In this document: positions 24,900 to 33,008 of the stretch, piece after piece | How positions within the stretch are numbered: the stretch's first letter is position 1 | Layout: each line of letters begins with the position of its first letter | NCBI GenBank assembly: GCA_964397045.1 | Contig: CAYNHF010000003.1 | Coordinates: 86,893-150,892 of the forward strand | Direction: 5' to 3' | DNA from: CAYNHF01 sp964397045 | GTDB taxonomy: Bacteria > Actinomycetota > Acidimicrobiia > Spongiisociales > UBA5794 | Length of the DNA: 64,000 nt | The notes under the pieces: generated by a model | Told to the model about the DNA's origin: nothing | Seen by the model: only the letters and a program-made list of their open reading frames with translations | Databases searched by the model: none | Made by a program: the position numbers and the translations under genes

Positions 24900-26195
24900 T
24901 CAGTCGATGGTGACACCGTGTTTCGGTCGTGGAATCAGCTCCGTATCGGAGCCCTCGATGTATTCGTTCCAGGTGAGCGGACCTTCGGTGCTGTCTTGCT
25001 GCTCCATGGTGATGCAGCCCGGAACCGGACACACCAGGGAGCAGAGGTTGCAGCCGACACAGGCTTCGTCCTTGATCCACACCCGCGTTCGCTCGCCGCT
25101 GCGTTCGGCGCCGATGGCCTGGTGGGCGCCGTCGTTGCAGGCGATGTAGCAGATGCCGCAGCCGATGCACGCTTCCTGGTCGATCGACGCTTTGATGACG
25201 TAGTTGAGATCGAGGTTCTGCCACGATTTGAGGCGGCCCAGCGTTTGGCCGCGCAGCTCAGAGACACTCGCCATTCCCTTGTGGTCGAGGTAGTTGCTGA
25301 GGCCGTCGATCATCCCTTCGACGATGCGATAGCCCCAGTGCATCACGGCGGTACACACCTGGACGGTCGACGAGCCGAGCAAGATGAACTCGGCAGCATC
25401 CTGCCACGTGGCAATCCCGCCGATCCCGCTGATCTCGAGGCCCTGCAGTTCCGGATCTCCCGCGATCGAAGACACCATGTGGAGCGCGATCGGCTTCACC
25501 GCCGGCCCGCAGTAGCCACCGTGGCTCGATTCACCCGCCACCGCAGGGCGTGGGGCGAAGGTATCGAGGTCGATGCCGGTGATGCTGTTGATCGTGTTGA
25601 TGAGGCTGACCGCGTCTGCCCCGCCGTCGAGTGCAGCTTTGGCGGGGGGCCGGATGTCGGCGACGTTGGGCGTCAGCTTGACGAAGACCGGCACAGTGGC
25701 CACTTCCTTGGCCCAGGTGGTGATTTGGCAGGCGTACTCCGGTACCTGGCCGATCGCGCTTCCCATTCCACGTTCCGACATGCCGTGGGGGCAGCCGAAG
25801 TTGAGTTCGACGCCGTCCGCCCCTGCATCCTGCGCCTGCTTGACGATCGTGTGCCACGCATCACGGTCGGATTCCACCATCAGGCTCACGATGAGCGCGT
25901 GGTTCGGGTAGCGGTTCTTGACCGTGGTGATCTCCCTGAGGTTGAGCTCGAGTGAGCGGTCGGTGATCAACTCGATGTTGTTGAGCCCCATCATCCGCTG
26001 CCCGTTCAGATCGACGGAGGAGTAGCGAGACCAAGTGTTCTCGATCGGTTCGCCGATGGTCTTCCACACGGCACCACCCCAGCCGGCTTCGAAGGCGCGC
26101 GCGATTTGGTCACCGGTATTGGCTGGCGGGGCAGATGCCAGCCAGAACGGATTCGGGGATTCGATACCGCAGATGTTGACGGCTAGGTCTGCCAT
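24900..26195 (-). CDS. preA: NAD-dependent dihydropyrimidine dehydrogenase, catalytic subunit PreA
   Basis: 431 residues from the ATG preceded by GGAGGAGGTGACGGC. The FMN TIM-barrel part shows NPFWLASAPPANTG, VSLMVES, the active-site Cys segment ELNFGCPHGMSERGMG, VFVKLTPNV and ISGIGGIATWQDAAEFILLG. Two 4Fe-4S clusters follow (CIGCGICYIAC and CVGCNLCSLVC, with CPVPGC). This is the C-terminal half of mammalian dihydropyrimidine dehydrogenase and reduces uracil or thymine to the dihydro form, or the reverse. It is four bases downstream of preT on the same strand, and the two subunits form one enzyme. Confidence 0.95.
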   Translation of the reverse strand: MADLAVNICGIESPNPFWLASAPPANTGDQIARAFEAGWGGAVWKTIGEPIENTWSRYSSVDLNGQRMMGLNNIELITDRSLELNLREITTVKNRYPNHALIVSLMVESDRDAWHTIVKQAQDAGADGVELNFGCPHGMSERGMGSAIGQVPEYACQITTWAKEVATVPVFVKLTPNVADIRPPAKAALDGGADAVSLINTINSITGIDLDTFAPRPAVAGESSHGGYCGPAVKPIALHMVSSIAGDPELQGLEISGIGGIATWQDAAEFILLGSSTVQVCTAVMHWGYRIVEGMIDGLSNYLDHKGMASVSELRGQTLGRLKSWQNLDLNYVIKASIDQEACIGCGICYIACNDGAHQAIGAERSGERTRVWIKDEACVGCNLCSLVCPVPGCITMEQQDSTEGPLTWNEYIEGSDTELIPRPKHGVTID

Positions 26196-26199
26196 GCCG

Positions 26200-27543
26200 T
26201 CACCTCCTCCCGCTGAGAACGTCATCGATGTTGTGCGCCGCCGCCATTCCTTCCGCAACGGCGTTGACGACTTCTTTGCCGCCGTTGACGCAGTCCCCTC
26301 CGGCCCACACCAACGGATTGGATGTGCGGTAGTCGTCGTCCACGACGACTCTGCCACCTGCGAAATCGAGGCCTGCCAATTCACTGAGGAAGGACTCGTG
26401 CGCTTCCTGGCCGGTTGCGACCACCACGAGATCACAAGGCACGTCGTGCGTTTTGTCTGTCACATGGACCGAGGGCCTGCCATCTGCGTCTGGCTCGCCA
26501 GGAGTCGTCACGTCGCAACGGACGAAGTCGACGTGTCCGTCGCCCCCCACTGAGTGCGGTGCCAGCCAGTTGATGAACTCGACGCCCTCAACAACGGCCT
26601 CCTCGATTTCGTGACGGTAGGCGGGCATATGATCAGCACCGCGTCGATACACAACGATCGTGCGGGCGGCTCCCAGTCGCGGAGCGAGCCGTGCCGCATC
26701 GATTGCCGTGTTGCCACCGCCGAGGACGACGACGGTCTGGCCGGCGAGTCCGTCTGGCGTCAGTTGGCCTGACTTGGCGGCTGCGATGAGGTCGAGCGCA
26801 TCGTGGACACCGTCGAGGGTTTCGCCGGGAAGCTGCAACGGCCGGATCTTGCCGAGGCCGACACCGACGAACAGGGCGTCGAATTCACTGAGGAGGTCCG
26901 AGAAGTCAACGTCGACCCCGACCGCGGTGTTGCTGCGGATCTCCACACCTCCGGCCTCGATCCAATCGATTTCGGCGAAGGCGGCAGATTGGGGGACCTT
27001 GTACTCGGCAACCCCGTGAGTGCTCAGCCCCCCAGGGCGTTCGGCCGCATCGAAGGCGACGACCTCGTGGCCGCGGCGTACCAGTTCAGCCGCGCAGGCG
27101 AGTCCGGCAGGACCTGCTCCGATGACGGCGATTCGTTGGCCGGTGGGCCGGGCTGGGGGAAAGAGCTGGATCCCGGCCTGAACGATCGGCGCGGTGACGT
27201 ATGCCTGCAGCCTTCCGATTGCGATAGGTCGTCCGTCGACGTCGTTCATGACGCAGGCGCCCTCACACAGCACCGAGGTGGGACATGCGTGTGCGCATGA
27301 GTCTCCGAGCACATTGGCGCCGAGAATGACTCGGGCAGCACCGACATCGTCGCGGTTGGCGATCCGCTTGATGAAGCCGGGCACGTCGATCGAGGTTGGA
27401 CAAGCCCGCGTACACGGCGCGTCCCAGCACATCAGACATCGGTTGGCTTCGACGAATGCGGCAGGTGTGGTGATCCGACGGTCGATGGTGGTATCGGAAG
27501 ACGCTCCGACACCGGCGATAGATGCAGGCATGTTCGTCATCAC
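26200..27543 (-). CDS. preT: Dihydropyrimidine dehydrogenase, NAD-binding subunit PreT
   Basis: 447 residues (GTG at 27543; ATG at 27540 or 27531 are near alternatives). The N-terminal four-helix part has eight cysteines for two 4Fe-4S clusters: CLMCWDAPCTRACP and CAHACPTSVLCEGAC. FAD motif IGAGPAGLACAAEL and NAD(P) motif VLGGGNTAIDAARLAPRLGA follow, then WAGGDCVNGGKEVVNAVAEG. This is the GltD-like electron-input half that passes hydride electrons to PreA. No dihydropyrimidinase or beta-ureidopropionase gene is in the window, so the later steps of the pathway would have to be elsewhere. Confidence 0.95.
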   Translation of the reverse strand: MMTNMPASIAGVGASSDTTIDRRITTPAAFVEANRCLMCWDAPCTRACPTSIDVPGFIKRIANRDDVGAARVILGANVLGDSCAHACPTSVLCEGACVMNDVDGRPIAIGRLQAYVTAPIVQAGIQLFPPARPTGQRIAVIGAGPAGLACAAELVRRGHEVVAFDAAERPGGLSTHGVAEYKVPQSAAFAEIDWIEAGGVEIRSNTAVGVDVDFSDLLSEFDALFVGVGLGKIRPLQLPGETLDGVHDALDLIAAAKSGQLTPDGLAGQTVVVLGGGNTAIDAARLAPRLGAARTIVVYRRGADHMPAYRHEIEEAVVEGVEFINWLAPHSVGGDGHVDFVRCDVTTPGEPDADGRPSVHVTDKTHDVPCDLVVVATGQEAHESFLSELAGLDFAGGRVVVDDDYRTSNPLVWAGGDCVNGGKEVVNAVAEGMAAAHNIDDVLSGRR

Positions 27544-27621
27544 CCGAGTGTACGCACCGCGTGGCCCGTGACTAGGGCGTTTTGCCCGGTGTCTCCATCA
27601 TCGACCCACGAGCTGGGGTGA

Positions 27622-27840
27622 CCGAGGCTTCCCGAGGTTGCCGGATGCGGGAGCACGCACCGACTCGAAGTGCATCACGTGCTCCCTCGCAGCCGGGGTG
27701 GCTCCCACGACCCGGAGAACCTCTGTTGCCTGTGCTGGTATCACCACCACGTCGTCATCCATCTCGAGGGCTACCGGATCGACTCACAGAGTCCGCCGAA
27801 GCGGAGGGAACTCCTGCCTCCCGGGCGCGATCCGCCGTGA
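27622..27840 (+). pseudogene. HNH endonuclease domain remnant (DUF222-HNH type)
   Basis: Frame 27622-27840 encodes CGSTHRLEVHHVLPRSRGG, then DPENLCCLCWYHHHVVIHLEGYRID and a basic C-terminus with a normal stop. The HNH motif (HH, N of PENL, WYHHH) and the CxxC-type zinc residues are intact. There is no start codon upstream: an in-frame stop (27619-27621) precedes, and RGCR, the expected residues before the first Cys, appear in a different frame. This is the 3' end of a DUF222/HNH gene whose front is lost or shifted. Such genes are abundant and variable in actinobacteria. Confidence 0.72.
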
Positions 27841-28083
27841 ACCTGGGGACGGGGTCGCCGTGAGTTCGGTGCCGATCCGACGCAAACTTGGTCATCCGAG
27901 TGGGCAAGCGGCGCATCTACCGACGATCCCGGTCCTCGACCGCACACGATGCAGCATGCGTGTCAATGATCGTTGCTTTGGCTCCTAGTGAGGTCGTCGA
28001 GATCGCGCTGCTGGTGGTGCTGCCGTACCTCGCGATCCGCTATCGGAAACCAAGAGTTGAGCAGGAAACGGTTGCCGTCTCCG
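27841..28083. other. Intergenic region after the HNH remnant
   Basis: About 240 bases with no supported gene. A short plus-strand frame (27972-28121) would encode a 51-residue peptide with one hydrophobic segment (VVEIALLVVLPYLAIRY), but it runs into the convergent gene and has no other support. Confidence 0.35.
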
Positions 28084-28542
28084 TCAAGTGGCGTCGCGGC
28101 GCAGTGAGGCATGCAGAGTGATGGCCACTTGCAGATCGCCGGGTTCGTCGGTGCCGATGCGGAACGTGGAGCCAGATCGCAACTCCACTTCGACGGCGTC
28201 GAGACCCCAGACGTTGTACATCCAGCCGCCCGGCACCTTTCGCATCCCGAAGCCGTAGTACCACTGGTTGCGGACCTGGCGGGCGGCGACGATGTCACGG
28301 GTCTCCATGGTTCGCCGCGGCCAGCCGAAGCCGAACTTGACTTCGACGACTCCGTTGGCCACTACCACGGTGAGGCGGTTGAACAGCACCGTCACTACTA
28401 CCAGCAGCAGGACCACAGCACCGGTCAGAACCTTGGTTCCGGTTCCCTCATCTCCGGCCGCGAACATGATGGCGAACACGACTAGGGCTCCGGCGCCGAC
28501 CAGGAACGACGTGTAGGAGGTCTGGGTGTGTCGGTAGTCCAC
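28084..28542 (-). CDS. Membrane protein with PH-like domain, unknown function
   Basis: 152 residues, GTG start. Two membrane helices (SFLVGAGALVVFAIMFAAG and VLTGAVVLLLVVVTVLFNRL) are followed by a beta-rich cytoplasmic part: VVANGVVEVKFGFGWPRRTM, then YYGFGMRKVPGGWMYNVWG and AVEVELRSGSTFRIGTDEP. The LxxxI-ARxVRNxWYYGFG pattern resembles small bacterial PH-domain membrane proteins. No catalytic motif is seen. Confidence 0.65.
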   Translation of the reverse strand: MDYRHTQTSYTSFLVGAGALVVFAIMFAAGDEGTGTKVLTGAVVLLLVVVTVLFNRLTVVVANGVVEVKFGFGWPRRTMETRDIVAARQVRNQWYYGFGMRKVPGGWMYNVWGLDAVEVELRSGSTFRIGTDEPGDLQVAITLHASLRRDAT

Positions 28543-28636
28543 GTGAGCAGCGTATCGCGATCCGACAGACGTGCCACCGTGCAGCGGCGACGAGCGAACG
28601 CGGGTGGCCGATCGTCGGGTTCGCCGCGGGGAGGCC

Positions 28637-30283
28637 TCAGACCTCGTGGACGAGTTCGCCGGCGACGAACGTCATGTCACACTCGACCGCAGCCAACTCA
28701 TCATCTGCTGCTGCTGCACCGAGCGAGCAATTTGCCACCACGAGGTCGGCGACTTTCCCGACTGCGATGTCGCCGGCGTCGTCACGGTGGTTGATGTGGC
28801 TCGACCCCAGCGTGTAGGCCGCGATTGCCTCGTCGAGGCTGATGCGCTCTGCCGGGAAGAACGCCGGACGGTCGCCACCGTCCGGGTGGCGACGAGTAAC
28901 GGCAACGTGGAGAATCTCGAACGGGTTCGGCGTCGACACATCCCAGTCGCTTCCCAATGCCAGGTGCGCTCCGGCGTCCAGCAGACTTCGCCACGGGTAC
29001 TGCAGCGCGGCCCGTGCGGCACCCAGGAATGGAATGGTGAGGTCGTCCTGGTACCCATCGTGATGTGCCCACAGGGGTTGCGCGTTGGCTGTGGCGTCGA
29101 GCGCGGCGAACCTCGCGTAGTCGTTTGGATCAACCAGTTGGAGGTGGGCCAGGTGATGACGCCCCGTTGAGGGACCGTTGCTTCGTTGAGCAGTTTCGAG
29201 TGCATCGAGTGATTCGCGCACGGCGCGATCGCCGAGGGCATGAAAGTGGATCTGGAAGTCGCGGGAGTCGAGGGCCGTGGTGATTCCTTTCAATTCGATT
29301 GGGTCGACGAAACTGAGACCCGCATTCGATGTGGGCAATCCATCGGGCCCGAGATACGGTTCGAGAAGCGCCGCGGTGGAGTTTTCGGCGACCCCATCCT
29401 GCATGATCTTCACCGTTGTTGCGCGGTATCTGCCGCCTCCGGCCTCAGATCGTCTTGCCTCGAGGTCTGCGATCTGGTCGAGTCCACGGTGTCGATTCCA
29501 CCAGAGGGCCCCGATGACAAAGGCCGTGAGCTTGCCGCGTGCCGCCAACGATACGTAGGCCGCATGCTGGGACGGCTCTACCCACGCGTCCTGCCAGGCA
29601 GTGATCCCAAGTGACAGCAGGTACCGCTCCGCAGCCAGAATCCCGGCTTCGATTTCGCGTTCTTCGATCGGCGGTGCGTGGCGAAGGACCAGGTCGGCTG
29701 CGCCTTCGTGCAACGTTCCTGAGGGTGTTCCGTCCGGGTCGCGTTCGATGCGTCCGTCCCGCGGATCGGGTGTGGTCGCGGTGATGCCTGCCACGTCGAG
29801 GGCCCGGGTGTTGACCCACGCCCCGTGGCCATCCCGGTTCATGAAGATTGCAGGTCGGTCGGTGACCACCGTGTCGAGCAGCGCTGCCTTTGGGGTTCCC
29901 CCTTCGAAAGCATCCATAGCCCAGCCCTTGCCCTGGATCCAGGAGGCCAGGGGGTGCTCCGTCGCGTAGGCGGCGATCGTCCTCGTGTAGTCGTCCGCGG
30001 TCTCGAGCGGTAGCAGATTGCAGCGCTGCAGTTCGACTCCTGCCGTACAGGGGTGAACATGGGCGTCCTGGAAACCAGGGAGCAAGCTGCGGCCTGCTAG
30101 ATCGACAACCTGCGTCGCCGGTCCGATGTGGTCGCCGATGGTCGCGTCCGTCCCGACGTGGGCGATGACGTCTCCTGACAAGGCCACCGCAGTCATCGGC
30201 GACCCGGGTCGGGTTGAGGTGTGCACCGATCCTGCAACGAAGGCGACGTCCGCGGTCACGGGGCGCTTCCAGAGCAGGTGCAT
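28637..30283 (-). CDS. Metal-dependent amidohydrolase, YtcJ-like
   Basis: 548 residues. The HxH metal motif is DAHVHP (H75, H77). The segment LGITAWQDAWV, the carboxylated-Lys candidate in TTVKIMQDG, IHFHALGDRAV, HLAHLQLV and the late metal Asp in LGSDWD are those of YtcJ-type amidohydrolases of the TIM-barrel superfamily. The C-terminal VGKVADLVVANC closes the beta-sandwich. Family members hydrolyse amide or ester bonds in varied small molecules; the substrate is not known. It lies 13 bases downstream of the nitrobindin-like gene on the same strand. Confidence 0.87.
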   Translation of the reverse strand: MHLLWKRPVTADVAFVAGSVHTSTRPGSPMTAVALSGDVIAHVGTDATIGDHIGPATQVVDLAGRSLLPGFQDAHVHPCTAGVELQRCNLLPLETADDYTRTIAAYATEHPLASWIQGKGWAMDAFEGGTPKAALLDTVVTDRPAIFMNRDGHGAWVNTRALDVAGITATTPDPRDGRIERDPDGTPSGTLHEGAADLVLRHAPPIEEREIEAGILAAERYLLSLGITAWQDAWVEPSQHAAYVSLAARGKLTAFVIGALWWNRHRGLDQIADLEARRSEAGGGRYRATTVKIMQDGVAENSTAALLEPYLGPDGLPTSNAGLSFVDPIELKGITTALDSRDFQIHFHALGDRAVRESLDALETAQRSNGPSTGRHHLAHLQLVDPNDYARFAALDATANAQPLWAHHDGYQDDLTIPFLGAARAALQYPWRSLLDAGAHLALGSDWDVSTPNPFEILHVAVTRRHPDGGDRPAFFPAERISLDEAIAAYTLGSSHINHRDDAGDIAVGKVADLVVANCSLGAAAADDELAAVECDMTFVAGELVHEV

Positions 30284-30296
30284 TGGATGTGAACGA

Positions 30297-30773
30297 TCAC
30301 ATCCGGGTGAGACGAGCGGTCAAGTGTGGTGCTCCGTCCGGCACCGCCGTGGTGGCCATCGCCATCTCGTAGCGCAGCAGATCACCCTGGAGGTGGAGGT
30401 TGCGCCAACTCCGGACCATTCGTTCGTCGTGTGCGAGCATCACACTCCGCAGCTCGAGAGTGAACGGCTCTCGTGCGGCGGGCCGACCACGCAGGACCTC
30501 GACTCGATCTGCGCCTTGCACATTGAGAAGCTCGACGTCTCCGTCTTCGGTCACACTGATGAAGCCGGTCTCCGCATGGGAGGCGACCTCCTCATCTCCC
30601 GCCGCTCTCCAGGTCTGCTGCCGGTAGTGGAGGAGGGTCTCGGCCTGCGGCTCAATGATTTCAAGGAGTTCGCGGTATTCAAATGAGTCGATGGTGGGGA
30701 ATTCGCCTCGACCGGTTCCCTCCCAGGTTCCGATCAAGCCTCGCAGCGCATGCCATGTTTCGGTCCGATCCAT
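30297..30773 (-). CDS. Nitrobindin-like heme-binding beta-barrel protein (DUF1794 family)
   Basis: 158 residues. The family signature GTWEGTG (residues 15-21, GxWxGxG) is followed by FPTIDSFEYREL, and the barrel ends in LRYEMAMAT...PHLTARLTR, where H150 is the expected proximal heme ligand. The length matches stand-alone nitrobindins, which bind ferric heme and react with NO or peroxynitrite. Cytoplasmic. It shares a likely transcript with the amidohydrolase downstream. The assignment to the family is firm; physiological role is not. Confidence 0.82.
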   Translation of the reverse strand: MDRTETWHALRGLIGTWEGTGRGEFPTIDSFEYRELLEIIEPQAETLLHYRQQTWRAAGDEEVASHAETGFISVTEDGDVELLNVQGADRVEVLRGRPAAREPFTLELRSVMLAHDERMVRSWRNLHLQGDLLRYEMAMATTAVPDGAPHLTARLTRM

Positions 30774-30884
30774 CCCAGCACACTATCTGCGGTTTGCTTG
30801 CAATGCAGCCGGGGTGACTTCAGGCCGGATCCTGGCGGGGGAGTAACGCGAAGCTGCGGTGGGATGTCGCGTTCGAGGACTTGA

Positions 30885-31010
30885 GCAACACGTGCCGAGA
30901 TCGTGATCGAACCTGCCGAGCAGGACGACAGCGATGCCAACTACACGGCCCGCGGTCCGGAAGGCAACGTGTGGAACTTCGACTCATACGATCCAATGGC
31001 GAACGCCTGA
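30885..31010 (+). pseudogene. VOC/glyoxalase-family gene remnant (3' end)
   Basis: Frame 30885-31010 encodes ATRAEIVIEP, then a short acidic run and NYTARGPEGNVWNFDSYDP followed by a normal stop. ARDPEGNxWSFGTYDP-like endings are characteristic of PhnB-type VOC (glyoxalase) proteins. A stop (TGA 30882-30884) precedes in frame. DVEQHV-like residues expected before this segment appear in another frame (GAG CAA CAC GTG at 30883-30894), so the front has decayed by indels. Only the last third of a VOC protein can be traced. Confidence 0.55.
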
Positions 31011-31050
31011 CCAGCTCCGTTTGGATGAATCGACCGCTAGATTGCGCGCC

Positions 31051-31890
31051 GTGACGCGACGCAACGTGATCGGTGCCCTGCTGGGCCTGGTCTTCGGAGC
31101 CGGAGGCGTACTGCTGGCCGCATCGTTGCTCGGTGACGGTGCCGGGTCGACCGCACCCGAATCCACCACGACCACAACCGCTGCCATCCAGGCCGCGGCC
31201 AAGCCCGTATGGGTCGATCCCACTGAGACCGTGGTTGGCCCTGCCGTCATCATCCCGGACAGTCTGCGGCACGAGGGGGATGAACTGGTGTTCCGCTACC
31301 GGTTGGCATCGCTTGCTCCGCAGTTCGGCTTCGAGCCCACGATCGTCCAGCTCAATCCACAATCGGGTCCAGTTGAACTCGGAGCCGATGACCTCGACCC
31401 GATCTACCCCACCTCGTGGACGATCGTCGCGGACAATGAGGAGATCGTCGGTGTCACCAGCAACGCGAGGGCCCGCTCTGCCCGGTTCCAGGTGCCGGAA
31501 GGGTTTGCGATGTCAGCGGTCGAGGCGCTGCGTCTCGACCGCTATCGAATTCCGGTTCCGATCAATCTCGAGTTCGAACTGGCAGAGGGGAGTGCGACTG
31601 AGGTCGCACCCGGGGTGTCGGTCTCGGTCGTACGGGTGACTTCCCAGGGCAGCCAGTCCATTCTCCAGGTCGAGATCAACGCCTCCGAGAATGTCAATCG
31701 GGAAAACCTGGCCATCGAGGGCACCACGGCGGCTTGGCTCAGTGCGGTGCGTGAAGCAGAGGGCAGGCCTCGCTACAACCTGCGCTACGCGGGAAGTGAA
31801 CTGCCAGACCCGCTCGTGCTGCGGGCGCGCGGGTACGTCTGGTTGCCGGTGGAGCGCAGCTTCACCATCGGCCTGGAGCAGGGCGAATGA
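31051..31890 (+). CDS. Membrane-anchored protein of a pair (first), unknown function
   Basis: 279 residues from GTG 31051, which places a signal-anchor helix (VIGALLGLVFGAGGVLLAASLL) right after the MTRRN start. A Thr-rich linker (ESTTTTTAA) leads to a beta-rich extracytoplasmic domain (AVIIPDSLRHEGDELVFRY and LRLDRYRIPVPINLEFEL, quoted in part). No family is recognised. Its stop overlaps the start of the next gene (ATGA), whose product has the same architecture. Confidence 0.68.
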   Translation: MTRRNVIGALLGLVFGAGGVLLAASLLGDGAGSTAPESTTTTTAAIQAAAKPVWVDPTETVVGPAVIIPDSLRHEGDELVFRYRLASLAPQFGFEPTIVQLNPQSGPVELGADDLDPIYPTSWTIVADNEEIVGVTSNARARSARFQVPEGFAMSAVEALRLDRYRIPVPINLEFELAEGSATEVAPGVSVSVVRVTSQGSQSILQVEINASENVNRENLAIEGTTAAWLSAVREAEGRPRYNLRYAGSELPDPLVLRARGYVWLPVERSFTIGLEQGE

Positions 31891-32897
31891 CGGACGACAT
31901 CTGGCAGGAGCTGCTGCGGTCACCACTCGACGAGGACCCGAACCCACCCGATCGAGACGCCCGATGGTGGAACTGGCTGCCGGTGGTGGCCGTGATCGGC
32001 GGTGTTTCGATCGGTCTCGCCTGGCTGGCTTTCAGCCGCAGCGAAGACGGTGGCGCCGCCACGTCTGAGCAGGCGACCACGACGACGGTGGCGACGGCAG
32101 CCGTCGAGTCCGCTCCGTCGGATCTTCCAGATGACTACGTCGAGGTGGCACTCGATGGTCCGCCGGTGCAGGGTGGATTCGGGCTGCGGCCTGAGTCCGT
32201 CTACGCCCGTGGCGACGATCTCTATGTGACCCTCAGCAGCGCCGTCCGTGCCGGGCTCGAACCGGAAAGGGTGGCGGTGTTTGCCGGGGGTGACTGGAGC
32301 CTCGAGCTGGGCAACGGCGTCCTGCCGTTTAGCGGGGAGATCACCAATCCGCAGTCACTCGGGTTGCTCACCGTGCGGTTTGACGGTGCGGCAGAGCGTG
32401 TAGCCGGGGACGGCCTGCTGCGGCTGAAGCCGGTGGTGGAGTCCGCCTCCACAACTGTCTCAGAAGCCTTCACGTTCAACGGGCTTCCAACGCGGATCGA
32501 GGATCCAATGGTGGTGGAACTCGAAGAGGGGGTCTCGCTGGTGGTCGAGAGCATCGAACTCGGTCCGGAAACCGGGACCCTGGTCTGGCATCTCGAGGCA
32601 CCTCCTTCGGTGCGTGCCGTGATGGAGGTCGAGGTTGAGTTTCCCGAAACGATCGGACAGGAGGAAGGACAGACGGCTCTTGTCAGCGAGCACTGGGCGG
32701 ACCCGTATCCGTTTCAGCTCGCGCCGAAGCCGCGACCAGATGCGACCTGGAACGGGAGCGAAGTGCTGCGCCGGGTTGGTTCGGACCTGGTCGACCCTGG
32801 CGCTATTACGCGGGCAACGGTCTTGCTCACGGTGAGCTGGCAGCGCAGCTCGTCGAGTCGAGTCATCGAGATCCCGTTCGCGGTCGCCTTCGGCTGA
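31887..32897 (+). CDS. Membrane-anchored protein of a pair (second), unknown function
   Basis: 336 residues. A ~27-residue cytoplasmic start (MTDDIWQELLRSPLDED...) precedes one membrane helix (WLPVVAVIGGVSIGLAWLAF), a Thr/Ala linker (ATTTTVATAAVE) and a beta-rich extracytoplasmic domain. VVELEEGVSLVVESIELGP resembles the region LEFELAEGSATEVAPGVSV of its neighbour, so the two may be distant paralogues. No family is recognised. Translation is coupled to the upstream gene by a 4-base overlap. Confidence 0.68.
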   Translation: MTDDIWQELLRSPLDEDPNPPDRDARWWNWLPVVAVIGGVSIGLAWLAFSRSEDGGAATSEQATTTTVATAAVESAPSDLPDDYVEVALDGPPVQGGFGLRPESVYARGDDLYVTLSSAVRAGLEPERVAVFAGGDWSLELGNGVLPFSGEITNPQSLGLLTVRFDGAAERVAGDGLLRLKPVVESASTTVSEAFTFNGLPTRIEDPMVVELEEGVSLVVESIELGPETGTLVWHLEAPPSVRAVMEVEVEFPETIGQEEGQTALVSEHWADPYPFQLAPKPRPDATWNGSEVLRRVGSDLVDPGAITRATVLLTVSWQRSSSSRVIEIPFAVAFG

Positions 32898-33008
32898 TAC
32901 CGCGAGGAGCACCACGTCACCGGATACGAGTTGCCTTGGGGGTTGTCTGCCCTGCAAGGGGCGCGGCCTGGTAGCTTGCTGACGACATGGCCGGGGAGGG
33001 GTGAGAGT

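Noticed and set aside
27972..28121. Possible 51-residue membrane peptide.
   Set aside because: Overlaps the convergent PH-like gene and has no supporting motif.
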